Origin: Talinum fruticosum | Taxonomy: Eukaryota; Streptophyta; Magnoliopsida; Caryophyllales; Talinaceae | Assembly: GCA_021018815.1 (NCBI GenBank) | Contig: JAITYX010000139.1 | Coordinates: 310,001-374,000, forward strand | Reading direction: 5' to 3' | DNA: 64,000 nt | Shown: positions 1-13,800 of the stretch, piece by piece | How the letters are laid out: the number at the start of each line of letters is the position of its first letter | Numbering within the stretch: the stretch's first letter is position 1 | Translations under genes and position numbers: made by a program | The notes under the pieces: model-generated | Told to the model about the DNA's origin: nothing | Seen by the model: only the letters and a program-made list of their open reading frames with translations | Database searches by the model: none

Positions 1-295
1 TTTAATGAGAACAAATGTCAAACCATGTGAATCAACCTGTGTTGGTTTAAAATACGTCTTGCATGCTTATAACTATTATAAACTTCCAAATTCTTCCGTA
101 TGTCCATGTAATGACATTACAAAACCACCTACAAAGAAGTGGTTTGCCACCAAACAGACATGAAAGGGCTTATTGTAATGTTCATCATCCGGCAACTACA
201 ACCAGCCTTCCACATTCTAATAAAACCTCAGATTACATCAGAACCAGAAACACTCACTTCCCTCTTATTCAAACCCAACCAAATTCATCACCACA

Positions 296-1576
296 TCACT
301 CATCAGCAACATCTTTCATGTCAAACCTCATCCATATCTCATTGACCCTATCCTCAAACTCGAACGGTGAGTTATACTGGGCAACTATGTAACTCGAGCT
401 CGAACCCTTCTTGACAGCAGCTGCCCATTTGGATCCAGCTAGGTTGGCTTCCAATGCTGCAGCTTCTTCCGCCACCCCATAATCCGACACAAACCCTCCG
501 AACTGTCTCACCGCCACATAGGTCATGTTCCACCTCTGAATGTGCAACCGCTTGGCTGGAGGCGGGTCAGCTTGGTTCTCCTTGGGCACGTAGAAGCTGA
601 CCACGAACGATGACTCGCAGAAGGGTCCGTCGCTTGGGGTTACTTCAGTCAGCACTGGAGCTGTCATCTCTATTTTCTTATTGTACTCGTTTTTCCCTTG
701 GATATAGTCAAATAGTCTGCCAAAGAGCATAGGATTACAATTTTATTTTATTTTTGGTTCAGAAGGGGGATCAAAACCCCAAAAATATGCTCTAGAGGAA
801 CAATAAATGGATTATAATAAACAAGCATTTTTAACACTCATAGTATATGATCAATTGGAATTACATTTATTATTAATTTTGTCGAAATAGAAATTTATTT
901 TAATATTTTAGATTTATTATAGTTATAAAATTATCTGTAAATGCCATATGATTTTTATTAACAAATTTTCTCTTCCTACTGAAACCAAAAAAAAAAAAAA
1001 AAACTACATTCATATTGCTTATATGAAAAATGTCTGCAAACATTTCTCACCAAGCTCTATTTATATGAGATGAGATGGTAAGGTACAGAATAAAATATAT
1101 TTTTATACCTTCAACCATAACTAATTAAAAAATTTCCACTACATTGATTATTAACAGGAATTAATTACGATTAATTTAACAAGATGATTAATAAATAGCA
1201 AAACAACACCAGAAATATCGTTTTTTAAAAAAAAATTTGAAAAAGAAAAACAGCACAGTAGAGTATAGAGAGAGAGAGAGAGAGAGAGAGAGGGAAGATA
1301 CTGGAGGAAGCCAGCACGGGTGGCCTGGACGAGCGAAATGTCGAGAATGGGAGAAGTAGAAATCCAAACAGAGGAGTTGTAACGGCGAATTTCATAGCCA
1401 TTACCCTCTTGAACGACGTCGTACCCGGGGCACTCGATGCGGTTACACGTGGGAGGAAACGCCACCAGCTTCTCCGACGATGATGAGGATGGAGAAACCC
1501 TAAATGGAGCCAAGTGGTCTGAGCTTGAGATGAGGTTGAGGAACAGCGCCAGCTCCAGCAGCTTCATCGCGGCCAT
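296..1576 (-). CDS. SOUL heme-binding family protein, 2 exons
   Basis: Coding exons are 1576-1302 and 716-296, joined over a 585-base GT-AG intron, giving 231 residues with no break. The spliced join reads GFLQ-LFDYIQGKN, the usual SOUL/HBP sequence, followed by KIEMTAPVLTEV and the C-terminal strand-rich half. I chose the ATG at 1576 rather than 1594 because its context (AACATGGC) is better and the protein then opens with a short hydrophobic stretch (MAAMKLLELALFLNLISSS) that looks like a signal peptide. SOUL proteins bind heme or other tetrapyrroles. The signal-bearing plant members are thought to act in the endomembrane system, but the physiological role is poorly fixed. The gene diverges from the P450 at 2385. 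The intron has GA microsatellite next to the donor (1269-1293). Family assignment is firm; subcellular site is inference. Confidence 0.9.
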
Positions 1577-2384
1577 GTTGGAGCAAATCAGCAACTCACC
1601 TCCACCCAGTTGGGTCTCTGCAAAATAAGGGTACGACTGTGGGAGGAGAGAGAATGAGATCCAAGTACGATTGCATTCGCATTTGATTCCAAGATAGAGA
1701 GATTGTGTGGAGGAGAATCGTCCATGTTATGTTATGTATGGGGAAGGGAAGCTTTCAGGAAGACTTGGAGAAGACAAAGACAAAATTAATGAGAATAAGT
1801 TTGCAAATTATAATTTCCAACCCAACAATGATTGTATTCACCACTACATTGCCTCATCTCTCTCTCTCTCTCTCACACACACACACTGCATTCTTGCCCT
1901 TCATTCACTATAATATCATCTTTGTTGCCTTTCAATATCACCAAAATTATGACCCTTCATTTTAAGATACTTATCATTTTTAAGTTGCAAGTAAATATTT
2001 AAATTTATGATAAAATTAGTTTTAAAACCAAGTTATCATCCAAAAATTCCTTGAAAATAAGGAAAGCCACTAAAAATAGCATAAGAACAAAAATAATTAA
2101 TAAAAATAAAATTAATAAAATAATTATTAATACGTCATTAAAATTATAAAATTAAAATAATTTATAATATACAATATAAACAGTAAAAATCAATGATACT
2201 CAAATATGCACTACTACCAAATACATTTAAAAAATAAACCAGCAGACAAATTGACAACGTTCGGGGTTATGTCAAATACATTTTTAAATTTACGATAAAT
2301 TATATGTTGTACTATTCCTACCGCACTCTTTGTTGTTTATATATAACCCCAAGGTGTTGACTTTCATACAAATCAAGAAGAGCA
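1577..2384. promoter_or_regulatory. Shared upstream region between divergent SOUL and P450 genes
   Basis: About 800 bases separate the two start codons. A TATA-like run (TATATATAA, 2338-2346) lies 39 bases before the P450 ATG. The interval holds a CT/CA microsatellite (about 1856-1885) and a very AT-rich stretch (1985-2200) that resembles a worn MITE. No ORF here looks coding. Confidence 0.5.
2338..2346 (+). promoter_or_regulatory. TATA box of the P450 gene
   Basis: TATATATAA lies 39 bases upstream of the ATG at 2385, so the 5' leader would be very short (roughly 10-20 bases). Confidence 0.5.
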
Positions 2385-5092
2385 ATGGAGAGTGAAAGCC
2401 GTGGCTTTGCCTGGTGTTTGGCTTTAGGCACCGCCATCCTGGTGTTCCTGTCATGGAAAGCGTTCAGCTTGCTGTGGATTAGTCCCAAGAAGATCGAGAG
2501 GAAGTTGAGAGCCCAAGGTCTCAAGGGCGATGGTTATAAGCCTGGGGATGCAATCGAGTTGATCAAGCTATTAAATGAAGCCATGGCACGACCCATTAGT
2601 CTCTCCGATGATACTTTGCCTCGAGTTGTTCCGTTTGTTGTCCGAATCCTTCAAAAACACGGTATGTAATGTAATGTAATGTAAGCTAGCTTGCTTGTTG
2701 CCTTTGACCTTGCCGTACGCTCAGTTTGGATTTAGAACTTTTAGTTGAATTCCTGAAATTTGTTGTGAACCAAATGGTGAAACTTAAAAGTCCGATCTCA
2801 CTTGTTACAAAAATTGTCGACACCTATATGAGACTTCATTGTAACATAGTTCATATTTATAATGTATTCAACTTTATCATCATGATTCAGGACAGAACAT
2901 TGTTGCAGGCTATAAGTGAATAAAATTAGTACCTTGGGCTCACTCAAGGCATCGCTGGTTTGAGTCCAGTATGCACAACATTAACCCGGTTAACAATTTT
3001 CTCACAAGGGATAGCCAATCTTTGCATAACTCAACAGTTCAGTTAAGAGATGTATCTCTGTATTCCCCGTAAAAACTTTATAGTTTTCATTTTATCAGCC
3101 CCACGGAGTTGCTTGTTGTTTCTGACTGGGAAATTGCAGGTAACAACTCATTCGGATGGCTGGCCACAACACCGTGGCTGATTGTCATGGACCCAGATAA
3201 GATAAAGGAAATGTTGACCAGGCATGAAGATTTTCAAAAGCCGAACCAGCCATTTACCAAGCTACTTAAGGTGGGGCTGTTTGGCTCTGAAGGCGAGAAA
3301 TGGGCCAAGCATCGGAAGATCATAAGCCCGGCTTTCCATCTCGAGAAGTTGAAGGTAACTTCTCATAGAGGTTCTCCTACTTTTGTACGTGCCTCTTTTT
3401 TTTGCAAGTAATTTTTCATGTTCAACTTTCTGGTGCAGAATGTATTGCCCCTTACACATTTAAGCTGTCAGAAGATGATGGAGACATGGGAGCAACTAGT
3501 CTCAAAAGATGGGTCTTGTGAGTTAGATGTGTGGCCTCATCTGGAGAATTTAACATGTGACGTAATTTCTAGGGCGGCTTTTGGCTGCAGTTATGAAGAA
3601 GGGCAGGAAATTTTTCACCTACAAAAGGAGTATATTGGCTTAATGAAAGAGCTAATGCAAGCGAATTATATCCCGGTTTGAGGTAAAATTATCAACTCTT
3701 TTGGGTCATCACAACTAGTGATTACAAGTACTGCACCTTCTAATGGCCTGTTTAATTTCATTCCATATAATCATATGAAATTCACCGCATTATGAAGAAT
3801 TATGTAGGAATTTGTAGAAATATGAAAGAACAAGTTCAGAGGAATCTGATCGAATCTTTGAAAAGCCATAACATTATGAAATCTGTAGCTCAGAGTTCAA
3901 GTAATATCCAATGGGCCCTAGTTCCATTAATACTAGGTAGTAGGCCAAGATTCATGGTCAATACAGGGTATAGAACTTGCACATAACTATGAGAGTCACG
4001 TTCCTCGTTAGAGCATGCATTATCCACATGAGGAGTCTTGACATTAGCTGCGTGCTGAACATTTCAGATTTTTGCCAACCAAGGCAAACAGAAGAGCGAA
4101 GGCAATAAGCAAAGAAATTGAAGCTTTGTTAATGGGAATCATCGAGAAGAGAAAATTAGACCTGGCAGCAGGCGGAAGTAACAAAGCTGATCTGTTGGGT
4201 GTACTACTGGAATCTAACTTGAGAGAAATTCGAGAACAAGGAAATGAAAAGGGAAAAGGTTTGACAACTGAAGATGTTGTTCAGGAATGCAAACTCTTTT
4301 TCATAGCTGGGGCAGAGACCACATCTTCTCTGCTTGGTTGGACACTGGTTTTATTAAGCAAGCATCAAGATTGGCAGGAACGAGCAAGAGCCGAGATTAT
4401 GCAGGTGTTCGGAAAGGATCAGAACCCGAGCGTTGATGGACTGAACCAGTTGAAAGTTGTGAGTTCTTACCCTCTTTCAAATAGTTTGCTTGCACTCCAC
4501 ATTTGATTTGAGTCTTTAATCCAATATAAATTATCTGGTGGAATCTTCATGCAAGGCTGACAAGCATCCTGCAATAGATAAAAATGCCTATTTAACTATG
4601 TGATACTTCACAGAACCTCTTTGATTTACTTTTGCATCTACTGAGACCAAATTCTTCTTATTACAGGTGGGCATGATACTAAATGAGGCTCTGAGATTGT
4701 ACACTCCAGCTTATCTGCTTCATCGGAGGGTCTTCAAGGACACAAAACTGGGGGACTGGTTATTACCAGCAGGAACAGAAGTTGTCATTCCCTTATGTAT
4801 TCTCCATCAAGATTGTGAAATATGGGGAGAAGACGTGAAGGAATTCAATCCAGAGAGATTCTCAGAAGGTGTTTCTAAAGCAATGAAGAAGCAAGGTCTG
4901 TTCATGCCTTTCAGCTCCGGGCCACGAGTTTGCATTGGGCAAAACTTTGCACTGTTGGAGGTGAAAATGGCTCTAACAATGATATTGCGACGCTTCTCTT
5001 TGCGTCTTTCACCTACTTATGCCCATGCCCCTTACGCTTTTCTTAGTATTAAGCCTCAGCATGGTATCAACTTAATTTTATGTGAAGTCTAG
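2385..5092 (+). CDS. CYP72A-like cytochrome P450, 5 exons, one frameshift in exon 3
   Basis: Exons are 2385-2661, 3140-3354, 3439-3682, 4068-4458 and 4667-5092, about 517 residues once one base is allowed for. An N-terminal membrane anchor is followed by the CYP72 clan pattern: LSDD..PRVVPF, WAKHRKIISPAFHLEKLK, CELDVWPHLENLTCDVISR, the oxygen-binding AGAETT (about residue 325), ExxR as NEALR, FNPERF, and the heme loop FSSGPRVCIGQ with its cysteine near residue 465. Family members are ER-bound monooxygenases of specialised metabolism or hormone turnover; the substrate cannot be read from sequence. Exon 3 ends tat-atc-ccg-gtt-tga. One more G in the CCGG run at 3672-3676 gives YIPGLR|FLPTK, the normal family sequence, and the right phase for exon 4. 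As written, the protein stops near residue 243. Everything after the break is conserved, so I suspect a sequence error, though a recent null allele is possible. Confidence 0.88.
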
Positions 5093-7300
5093 CCCGACAT
5101 TATCAAGTAGCTAGATGGTGTATGTTTAATTGTGGAAAGGCATTATCCTTTGTTGAAACCGGGCAAATATGTGAAACAGACATCCATTATCGTTTTGTGA
5201 AGCATGATTTAGACTTCCTACTTTTGTGAGAAAGGTCATGTACAATGCTCATCTAACTACAACTCACAAAAATTGTAGGCATGACTCACACCAGATTTGG
5301 TTGATCGTCATAGAAATTTACATCAACAAAGATCAGATTCATAATTTGTGCTTGTCATTCCACACTTATGGATGCTATGGCAGCAATCCTCATAATGTCA
5401 TGTTAAGTATTATTATTTCAGATAGCTAAGGATGAAGGAATTCAGTGCTGTGGACTCCTTAGTGAACCAGAGAACGTATGGTTTCAATGTATCACTTATG
5501 GACAGCTTTACTGAAAACATCGCAAGACTCGCATAAGGTTCATAGAGATAGAGAGGCATATGGTAGAGTGCTGAAATTGGTCCTGGGGAGGTGCTGAAAT
5601 TGGCTCTCTGGAGGAGTTCACAGACACACCCAAGTTATCAGAGACATATATGAATTATGATGTATTAGGAGTTTCAGACTTGTTTTCATACACAGAGAAT
5701 TCCCTATTGATACCAGGCTTGTTTCAGGATCTAGCTATGTCCTTACTCAATGGTCAGTATGGATAAGCTTTACTAGTAATCTAGTATAAACTAAGATGGC
5801 ATGCCTTTGTGCATCATCTTTACTGATGCAGTAATCTAATGGTCAAGAGGAACTGTCAACCATCAGCAATAAGCTGGAAGCTCAAGCAATACTTTGGATT
5901 CCTAAGAATTCAGATGGCGAGGACAAAGAGTTTGATGGTATTAGAAGCTTTTCAAATGTCCGTTGGAGTCTATTATGTAGATGAGAACGATAATTTCTGG
6001 TAAAGAACTGAAGCTAATGTAGAGATTAAAGAGGAACCACACAGTGCATTCAGAGAGGCAACAAAGTTGGAGTGTTGTAGCAGATTCAGTGTGAAGAGGA
6101 ATTTCACCAACACTCATATGGAAGTTAAGGGTTACCTCAGACACTTGAATTATATGCAACCATAACTATACAACAGGAAATTTCAGTAAAAAGGTATTGG
6201 GGGGTGGGTGTGGGGGTGGGGGAGAGAGAGAAAGAGAGGGAGCACGATAATGGCCTAGAGAGGAGTTAAAGGTGTAGCACTTGTATTGTAGGCTGTAGCA
6301 AAGAGGGACCAAACTGACAGAGAACTCAATATTCTCAAATTTCATATATCAGAACTGAAGGAAAACATTGCACAAGGTCCCTGTTTATGGGCTAAGATAT
6401 AACTTACGAAATAATCAACTTCCTAAATGACGATTCTAAACTGTTAGGATTGGGAGTTTACACTCATAAATAATAATATAAAGAACAAGAAGGAAAAAGG
6501 AATAAAGACATAAGAATTTTAACATGAAAAAATCCAAAATAAAAAAAAATTACAAACAATACATAGAATTTGGTAGCTTTACAAGAGGTTGATACCTTGC
6601 TAGCTACACCCTCTAATAGAAGTTTATCAGTCATTATATAGCCATAAAATCGTAACTTAAAAACAAATAACGCACAAAAACGGAAACTTCCCATGTACTC
6701 AAACCCAATTATATATACTAAAAGGCGAGTGATGCTTATACTTGAACCTTCCTTGTACTCAAACCCAATTACAATTATACTCTCACTGTACTAATTTCTT
6801 TTCAACTTTTTGCACTTATATACATTATAAACATGGCAGATTTAGTGACACAATAGACTTGAGAAAAGTAACTCAACCCAAATCAATGAACAAAAACTTG
6901 AACCAAACCCAATACATAAAGGCTAACTTGAGGTTGACGTGATCCAATTATAATTTTTTTGTCAAAGTATTTTTTTCTTTGTAAGAAAAACTTATTAGAT
7001 AAAATATTAACTAAATCGAAGTCACCAAATCCAAAATGAAAATCAAATCAAATCAGAACTCAACTAAATCATAATGATTTGAACTCTAACTTAAAGAAAC
7101 TCGATTAAAATCAACCCTAATTGGTATAAAAGCTAGGACCCAATAAAGTGTAACTTATAGTTATTCTTTTCATTTTGTTGATCAGAATTTTTTTTTTTTT
7201 TAATTCATTGCAGATGCTCATGTTGACAAAATAATGGTAAAAAATTGTCAAAAGTAACAAAGGATGGGGCCACTGCTCCAGTCAGCTTACGTGAGCCATA
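5093..7300. other. Intergenic region between P450 and CID genes
   Basis: The first few hundred bases are presumably the P450 3' UTR. The rest has no ORF with recognisable domains on either strand. A G-rich then GA-rich tract sits at 6196-6241. From about 6420 the DNA is AT-rich with no clear element. I see no RNA gene. Confidence 0.5.
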
Positions 7301-7309
7301 GCAGTATCC

Positions 7310-7855
7310 AGTACCAGCCACCTCTCTCTCTCTCTCTCTCTCTCCCATCGCTGTCGTTCCCCATGCTCTCTCTCTCTCTCCTCTGTGAGTGAGTGAGGAC
7401 AAAAGAAGTGTAAGAGGAAGGGCCCAACTCAAGGCCAAAGCCACCTGTTTCTCTCTCCTCCCTCCTCAAGAAGCCCCCATTGACACCACCACCACCACCA
7501 CCACCTCCTCACAAAACCCAACCCCCATTAAATTCATCCCCTTTCTCTCAAAACCCTAGAATCTTTCCCCCTTTTTGGCTCCCCACTTTTCCATTTCTCC
7601 CATTCAATTGCTTTTCTATCCCATTTTGATTTTTGATCATCACAGTCACTCTCTTTCACGAACACTGAAATGGGTCTCTTCCTGTAGAGCTTTTCTGTCT
7701 GTCTTTTTGGGTAAATCTAACGCCCTTGATAAGGGAAATAAAGGAGGAAGAAAAAAAAGAGAAAGTCCACTCTTTTTCCTCACCTCTCTCTCTCTCTCTC
7801 TCTCTCTCACATCCTCTCTAACCTTTGTAACTTCTGAGTATTTCTTGGAATTCTA
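7310..7855 (+). promoter_or_regulatory. CT-rich 5' leader of the CID gene with telo-box and 5-codon uORF
   Basis: Pyrimidine microsatellites lie at about 7321-7346, 7367-7382 and 7784-7808. A telo-box (AAACCCTA, 7551-7558), common near starts of plant translation-related genes, lies between them. A minimal upstream ORF, ATG GGT CTC TTC CTG TAG, occupies 7670-7687 and is closed 168 bases before the main ATG at 7856. Whether the transcript includes all of this is inference. Confidence 0.5.
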
Positions 7856-10800
7856 ATGGCTGCTGTTGAACAAAATCTTGTGAATTCTGATGATCAGTTT
7901 AAGAATTGCAACTCACCCACCCAGAATTCTGAAATTGACTCTAAAAGTTCGGATTCTAAGTCAGAATTTCAGAAGAATATCAATGAGCTTGCCGACATTT
8001 TGTCCAAGTTGAATCCTTGGGCTAAGGAGTTTATACCCTCTTCTTATCGCCTCAAGAACGATCAGTCAGTTCAGACTGATTTCTCTGCGCCTACCAAGGA
8101 TGTTGGCAATGACAAATTTCCCAACAGTCGCAGGGTATTCTCAATTTTCCCTTGATCAGCCTTTTTGTTTATGTTATCTCCATTGTTGTAATTCCAGTTT
8201 TCTCCGTCGGTATGATTATTGGGAAAAAGTTTATCAATTGTGTAGATAGGTTGGCTTATATTTGTTATGGGCTTTGATAGTTTTATTGCTTTCAATTTTG
8301 CTCAAAGAAACTGTGCTGTGTCATTGGATAAGTTGATTTTTGATAGTATATACAGGACTGTTTTGTGTACATAATCTTTTACTAGTCTATTTAGTATACT
8401 TTAGAATATATTTCTAGGTTTGGATACTTGTGTATTTTCAGCATTGTGATGATAAATTGGTGATTGAGAGTCATTTGCCTCTTCGTTCTTTCGTGGTTTG
8501 TATCTCGTATAGCATTTTCTTCTTGTTACTCCATTCTGCTTGTTTCTGTAAGGTATATTGGCTTATGTGTAGACATGATTAACGGGGATGATTCTTCAAT
8601 CCAGATTTTGATTTTGGCATAATTGTGAGATGCTAACATGTCTGAATGTAGCAAAGGCAACTGCTTTTAGTAAATTGTGTAATAGTCACCCAATTGCTGT
8701 TCCGTATTGCTCTGGAATTACTCAGTGATTTGTTTTTGGAGGAATGTGTGAGAGCTCGATTGCTTATTTATTGGACAAAATAAGTTGGATAGTTCTTTCT
8801 TTTAACTTCATGTCGTGGTTATAAGCAGTTTCTAAATCATTGATTGCCAAATGTTCATGTTGGTGACTTGTTCTATAGGCTGGCACTTGATCTGGTTATC
8901 ATGTGGTCAATGGAGGTTTAGGAGGTTCTATTTGTATCTGTAACTTCCCATCTTTATTTGAATTGGTTCATGTTTTTCATTTTATAGCTTTTTCTTAAAC
9001 TTTATGCTTAGAGTATACTGTTCCAGAAGAAGAATAACTTTAACCAGGGGAAAAGGAGGATGAACGGGAGAGTATTCAAAGCCCAGCGGGAGGAAAGCAT
9101 TAGGCGCACTGTATATGTATCTGACATTGACCAACATGTAAGCATTTAACCAGCCTTCGCTGTTTTGTCTTATATTGAGTGTCTTTTTGTTTGGAGTCTT
9201 GGGATGTTCATTGATGATTTGATTGAACTCAATTATTTTGAATTAGGTCACTGAAGAAAGGTTAGCTGCTTTGTTTAGTAGTTGTGGTCAGGTAAGCTTA
9301 CACGCTTGCTCTACATTGATTTTTGACCGTGCTATTTACTGACTGCTCCAGTTACCCCTGCCTCCACAATGCCACATTCAACTTCTTTGCAGAAAATATT
9401 AAAAAATCCATTTTTCATTCTCCATGACTTGCAACTGTGATCAAGTGTGACATGTCCATATTTATGTCACCACATGTGTAGTTTTGGCTCAACTTTTGTG
9501 ACCCTTAAATTCACGAGTTATACATGCTTCCTGTAATCATATGTGTATGAGAAGCTTTTGTTGTTATCACCATTCTGTTTGATTACATGACCTTTATATT
9601 GTAATTTGTAATGCACCATCACTTCATTGACAATTCACACTTTTACCCCTTGTATTACAATTGCTTTCTTAAAACAACAATGGATATTTTCAAATTTTGT
9701 GCAGCTCCTCTTTCTGTGCAAGGTCGTTGTTTAAGATTTCTTGCTGGATGGCATTGTGTCTGAAAAATATCAGCAATCTGGATTAACCATGCAGTGCCCC
9801 TTAATAGTCAATACCTCTATTTTAGCACAGAGCCAAAAAGGGATATGGAAGAAACAAATGACTGAAATATTAAGGAAAGGAAAACGTGCTTTCAACTTTA
9901 CTGGATATCCACTGTTATATATTATTATATGGATGGCTAAGTTATCATATGACATGCTTCTTTCTCCTCAGGTTCACTTTTGCTGCTGGTTGTTGCACAC
10001 TGGCATTTGTTTCTAGCTACAAAATCAAAGAAACTTATTGATTTTCTGCTTCATGTATGCAATCATATGATTCCTTTGGTAGTTGCTTGAGAAACTGCTA
10101 TTGCATTTTTGCTGTTTGCTTGAGCTGTTTGGCTTAAACTTGTGACAAATATAAAAGCAGTAAGACATAGACCGCCTCCAATGTAGTATCAGTTACTTAT
10201 TTGCACTGGAGTGAGAATGCTGGTTCTGATTTTTGCAAATAAAGTGAAGGTTGATGTTAGTAAATGATTAAATCAGTGAGTTAGCCATTTCACTTATAAT
10301 TCTGTTTTACCCTAAGTAGAATGTCTATAATGCCTTACAGAAAAGAAATATAAAAACAAGTAAAATGCACTTATAGACTGTTGCTGACAGTGATAGCTTG
10401 TTTTCGTGGCTACATGAGTGGTTGATGATATGGGCTTTGACTTCAACTGCTCTTGGTGGCATCCGTTCAGGCCTTGACTTTTTTATTTGCTTCTGATAGT
10501 TGTGCTGCCTTCCGACCTTCAAATAGGAAAAGATTAGTTCAACTTTAAGTACCACAATTCTTGATGCAGCTTTTAAAATTTGACTTTTGGGATGGGCTTT
10601 CTTTTTTCGGCAGGGTAGAAGGGGGAGAGGGGGTGGGGTGGGCAGTGAGGGCACCACACTAACAGGGAGGAAATTTTGAAGTTTGGAGGTATTGCAATTA
10701 GCTGCTCAGACAATTGTTTTAAAAGAAAGTGATAAGGAATCTGATGTCAATGTTTAATTGATTTCATCAAATGGCAATGATGTAGCATTTGAAAACTCTT

Positions 10801-13800
10801 GTTTTCTGAAAAGTTAGTTGATACTGTATGTGCAATATCTAGTGTGCAGGAGATGAGTATTAGCTATCTATTGTTCAACTTATTATCCATACCAAATTCA
10901 GTTGATATCTCTTATGTGGATATTATTTATTTATGTGGATATTATTTATTTATGTGGCTCCTTGTCTTGTTTCTGGGTGCTCTGCAAGACCCCCAACAAA
11001 CAGTAAAAAGCTTCCAGAATTTTTTCGCCTAATGCATCAGGTGGTGTTGAACACTGTCTTTGTTTGTGGCTGTTATAGTTTTGGTTTTTAGTGGAGGTGT
11101 GAAATAACTCGTGGAGATAATTGATTATACATTCATCGCCCCCACGAGGATAATTTGGTCCATCAAGGTCATTGTCCTTTCTAAAAGCATCAAAAGGTTG
11201 TGCGGAAAGTATAAGTTGAAGAAATGATTTAGCTAAAAGAAGTAAACTATAATAGGCGGTTTAGAGGGAAAATGCACTTGTAAAGACATGGAGGGAGTGA
11301 TACTTTTCAACCAGCTTCATGAATATATATGCATGGTGTGAGTATGATTGTTCTTAGACGAGAAGGGGCAGGGTTATGGTCTTAGGAAGGGTTTGAAGTT
11401 GTGACTTCTGCTAATATAGATGAAAGAGTTGGCCGGGCTTGAAATGAGGCAGAAAGCTTTGAATACATATAGAATTTGGTTTTAACTACGAATATAAGGA
11501 GTGGAGGTCGCAGGGTCAAGTTGTTTGTACAATCTTTTTGTATTTTTGTCTTATTTACTATATACCTCAAACTTCTGATTTGAGTTGGTTACTTTGTTGT
11601 ATCCATTCTTTGTTAATTACTCCCTTCGCCCCTGAGATCGGTATCTGAATGAAACTGGCCACATTGCTTGGTGTTATGCGATCTGATTGGCTGCTGTTGA
11701 AACTACATGTCTTGACCTGATTTGATTGGATGCTTGTTGAAATCACACAACTCACCTTGACTTCGGCAAGTACTATTCTTTAGATACGAATAACGATGTA
11801 CCCTGCCCTCTTACTTTTTGGAGCTGGCATATCCAAAACAAATTCCCAGTGCTTCATAGCTGTGTACACATATCCTCCGTTTTGTTAACTTTCAAATTTA
11901 GTCAGGATGCGGCACGAGCTACGCCTTAAAATGATCAACGGAGATCAGATCCGCTACAATCCAATTTTCTCTATTTCTTGCCATATTATCGCTTTAATTC
12001 ATCTTGTTAGTTTCCAACCGTACATATATGAACACAATTTCTGACGAACTGACTTGGTTAGTGTACTCATCTTCCATATGGAAGGTCAAGATTTCAAACT
12101 CAACCACTTGCAAGAATTCTGTTGCGCGCTCCACCCCTTGCAAATGGGCCTCCTTACCATCATCCTCACACGTATCAGGGCTGGTCTGACCCAGAAAGAA
12201 TATCAACGGAATCTCTTAATTTGCTCCTATTTGTTTTTATTTTTGCTTTTTCATATAAATCTTAGTGTTGGATATCAGTACATATTCACCGCAAAGTTCC
12301 TTTGGATTGCTGATGTGTGATTGTATGTAGTTGATGAAATTTATCATAATATTTTCAATCAAAAGAAAAATTTGTCGGAAGAAAGTTTATGCATGTGATA
12401 GTTGACAGTTGAGATTCATTTGCTTGACTGGAAAGTTAAAATTATCTGATCATATGGCTGCAGGTTGTTGACTGCCGAATCTGTGGTGATCCTCATTCAG
12501 TTCTTCGTTTTGCTTTTGTAGAGTTTGCTGATGACCGTAAGTTGTGAAAATGCTCAAGTGCTGAGCTCTCCTATATTCTGTTTTGAGCTCATCTCCTTGA
12601 TTTCACGCTTATCTCACATGCTTTGGGTTTTGTCCGAGCAGAAGGTGCCAGAGCTGCTCTAAGCCTTGGTGGGACAATGCTGGGATACTACCCAGTTAGG
12701 GTCTTGCCTTCAAAAACTGCAATAGTTCCTGTGAATCCCACATTTCTTCCCAGGGTATGGATACATGCCAAATTCCTTCTCCATAAACTGCTTTTCTTCT
12801 CTTCCTTCACATTAATGATTCTGTTGTTTGGAATTCTGTGGTTAAAACAGTCAGAAGATGAGAGAGAAATGTGTGCCAGGACTGTCTATTGTACAAATAT
12901 TGATAAAAAGGTATTGTCTTCTGTCATTTAAATTAGTAACTATGGAGCTTAATTCATGATCTTCTTATGCATGGCATGGTTGGATAATATAATCTTTCCC
13001 ACCTAATAACGATGTTCAATTGATCGATCTGCTTGATATCCTGATGCATTATTGAAAGATTTGTTCTTTTTTCAGGTTTCTCAATTGGAGGTTAAGAATT
13101 TCTTTGAAACTGCTTGTGGTGAGGTGAGAAGCTTCTACTGCTCAATGCTTCCTTCCTTTTTCCTCCCTTCTTCTGTTTTTGTCTTCTTTTCTTTCTTTCT
13201 TTCTTTCCTTCTTGTTTTTCAATCATAGTGCTGTTGGTGGTAGAAGTTGTTTGCTGCCATTTTAAAAGGAAGGGTTCATAATCTGTACAGGTTTCGCGTC
13301 TGAGGCTTTTGGGGGACAATGTGCATTCCACTCGCATTGCTTTTGTGGAGTTTGCAATGGTAAGCTTAACTTTACATCATAGAGAGGAATTTGTTCTTGT
13401 ACCACCCCTTCTTTTGTTGATTTCTCTGTTCATAATGTATGGTCTTCGTACTGTTCACAGTAAACCTTACCAAATCGAAGAGCCGAGCATGTTTTTTCTA
13501 AACGACAAAAGTCAATTTCAGTTCTGCTGTAGTTGCTTTCTCAATAGTATTGTAGTGAGCTAAATATGAATGCCAAGAAGCAATAGTCTTCTGTTCTCCG
13601 GTGGCCATTATGTATGCATTTGCTCTGCAGTGTTCTGCTTTTAGTTGACAGAGAAAATCTTACTGGATAAAATTCTGTTGAGATCTGACCTGTTTTTGAA
13701 TTGTGTTTTCTTCGAGTAGATATATTAATAACCTTCTTCGATCGGTTCTATTAGGTGTGTGATTGCTTACGTTTTGACCTCCTCTGACAATACCCTAAAG

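Noticed and set aside
63..392. 109-codon plus-strand open frame
   Set aside because: Antisense to the last exon and 3' flank of the SOUL gene, which has clear family motifs.
2920..3000. Possible SINE in P450 intron 1 (GGTTTGAGTCC as B box)
   Set aside because: No acceptable A box at the right distance; could be chance.
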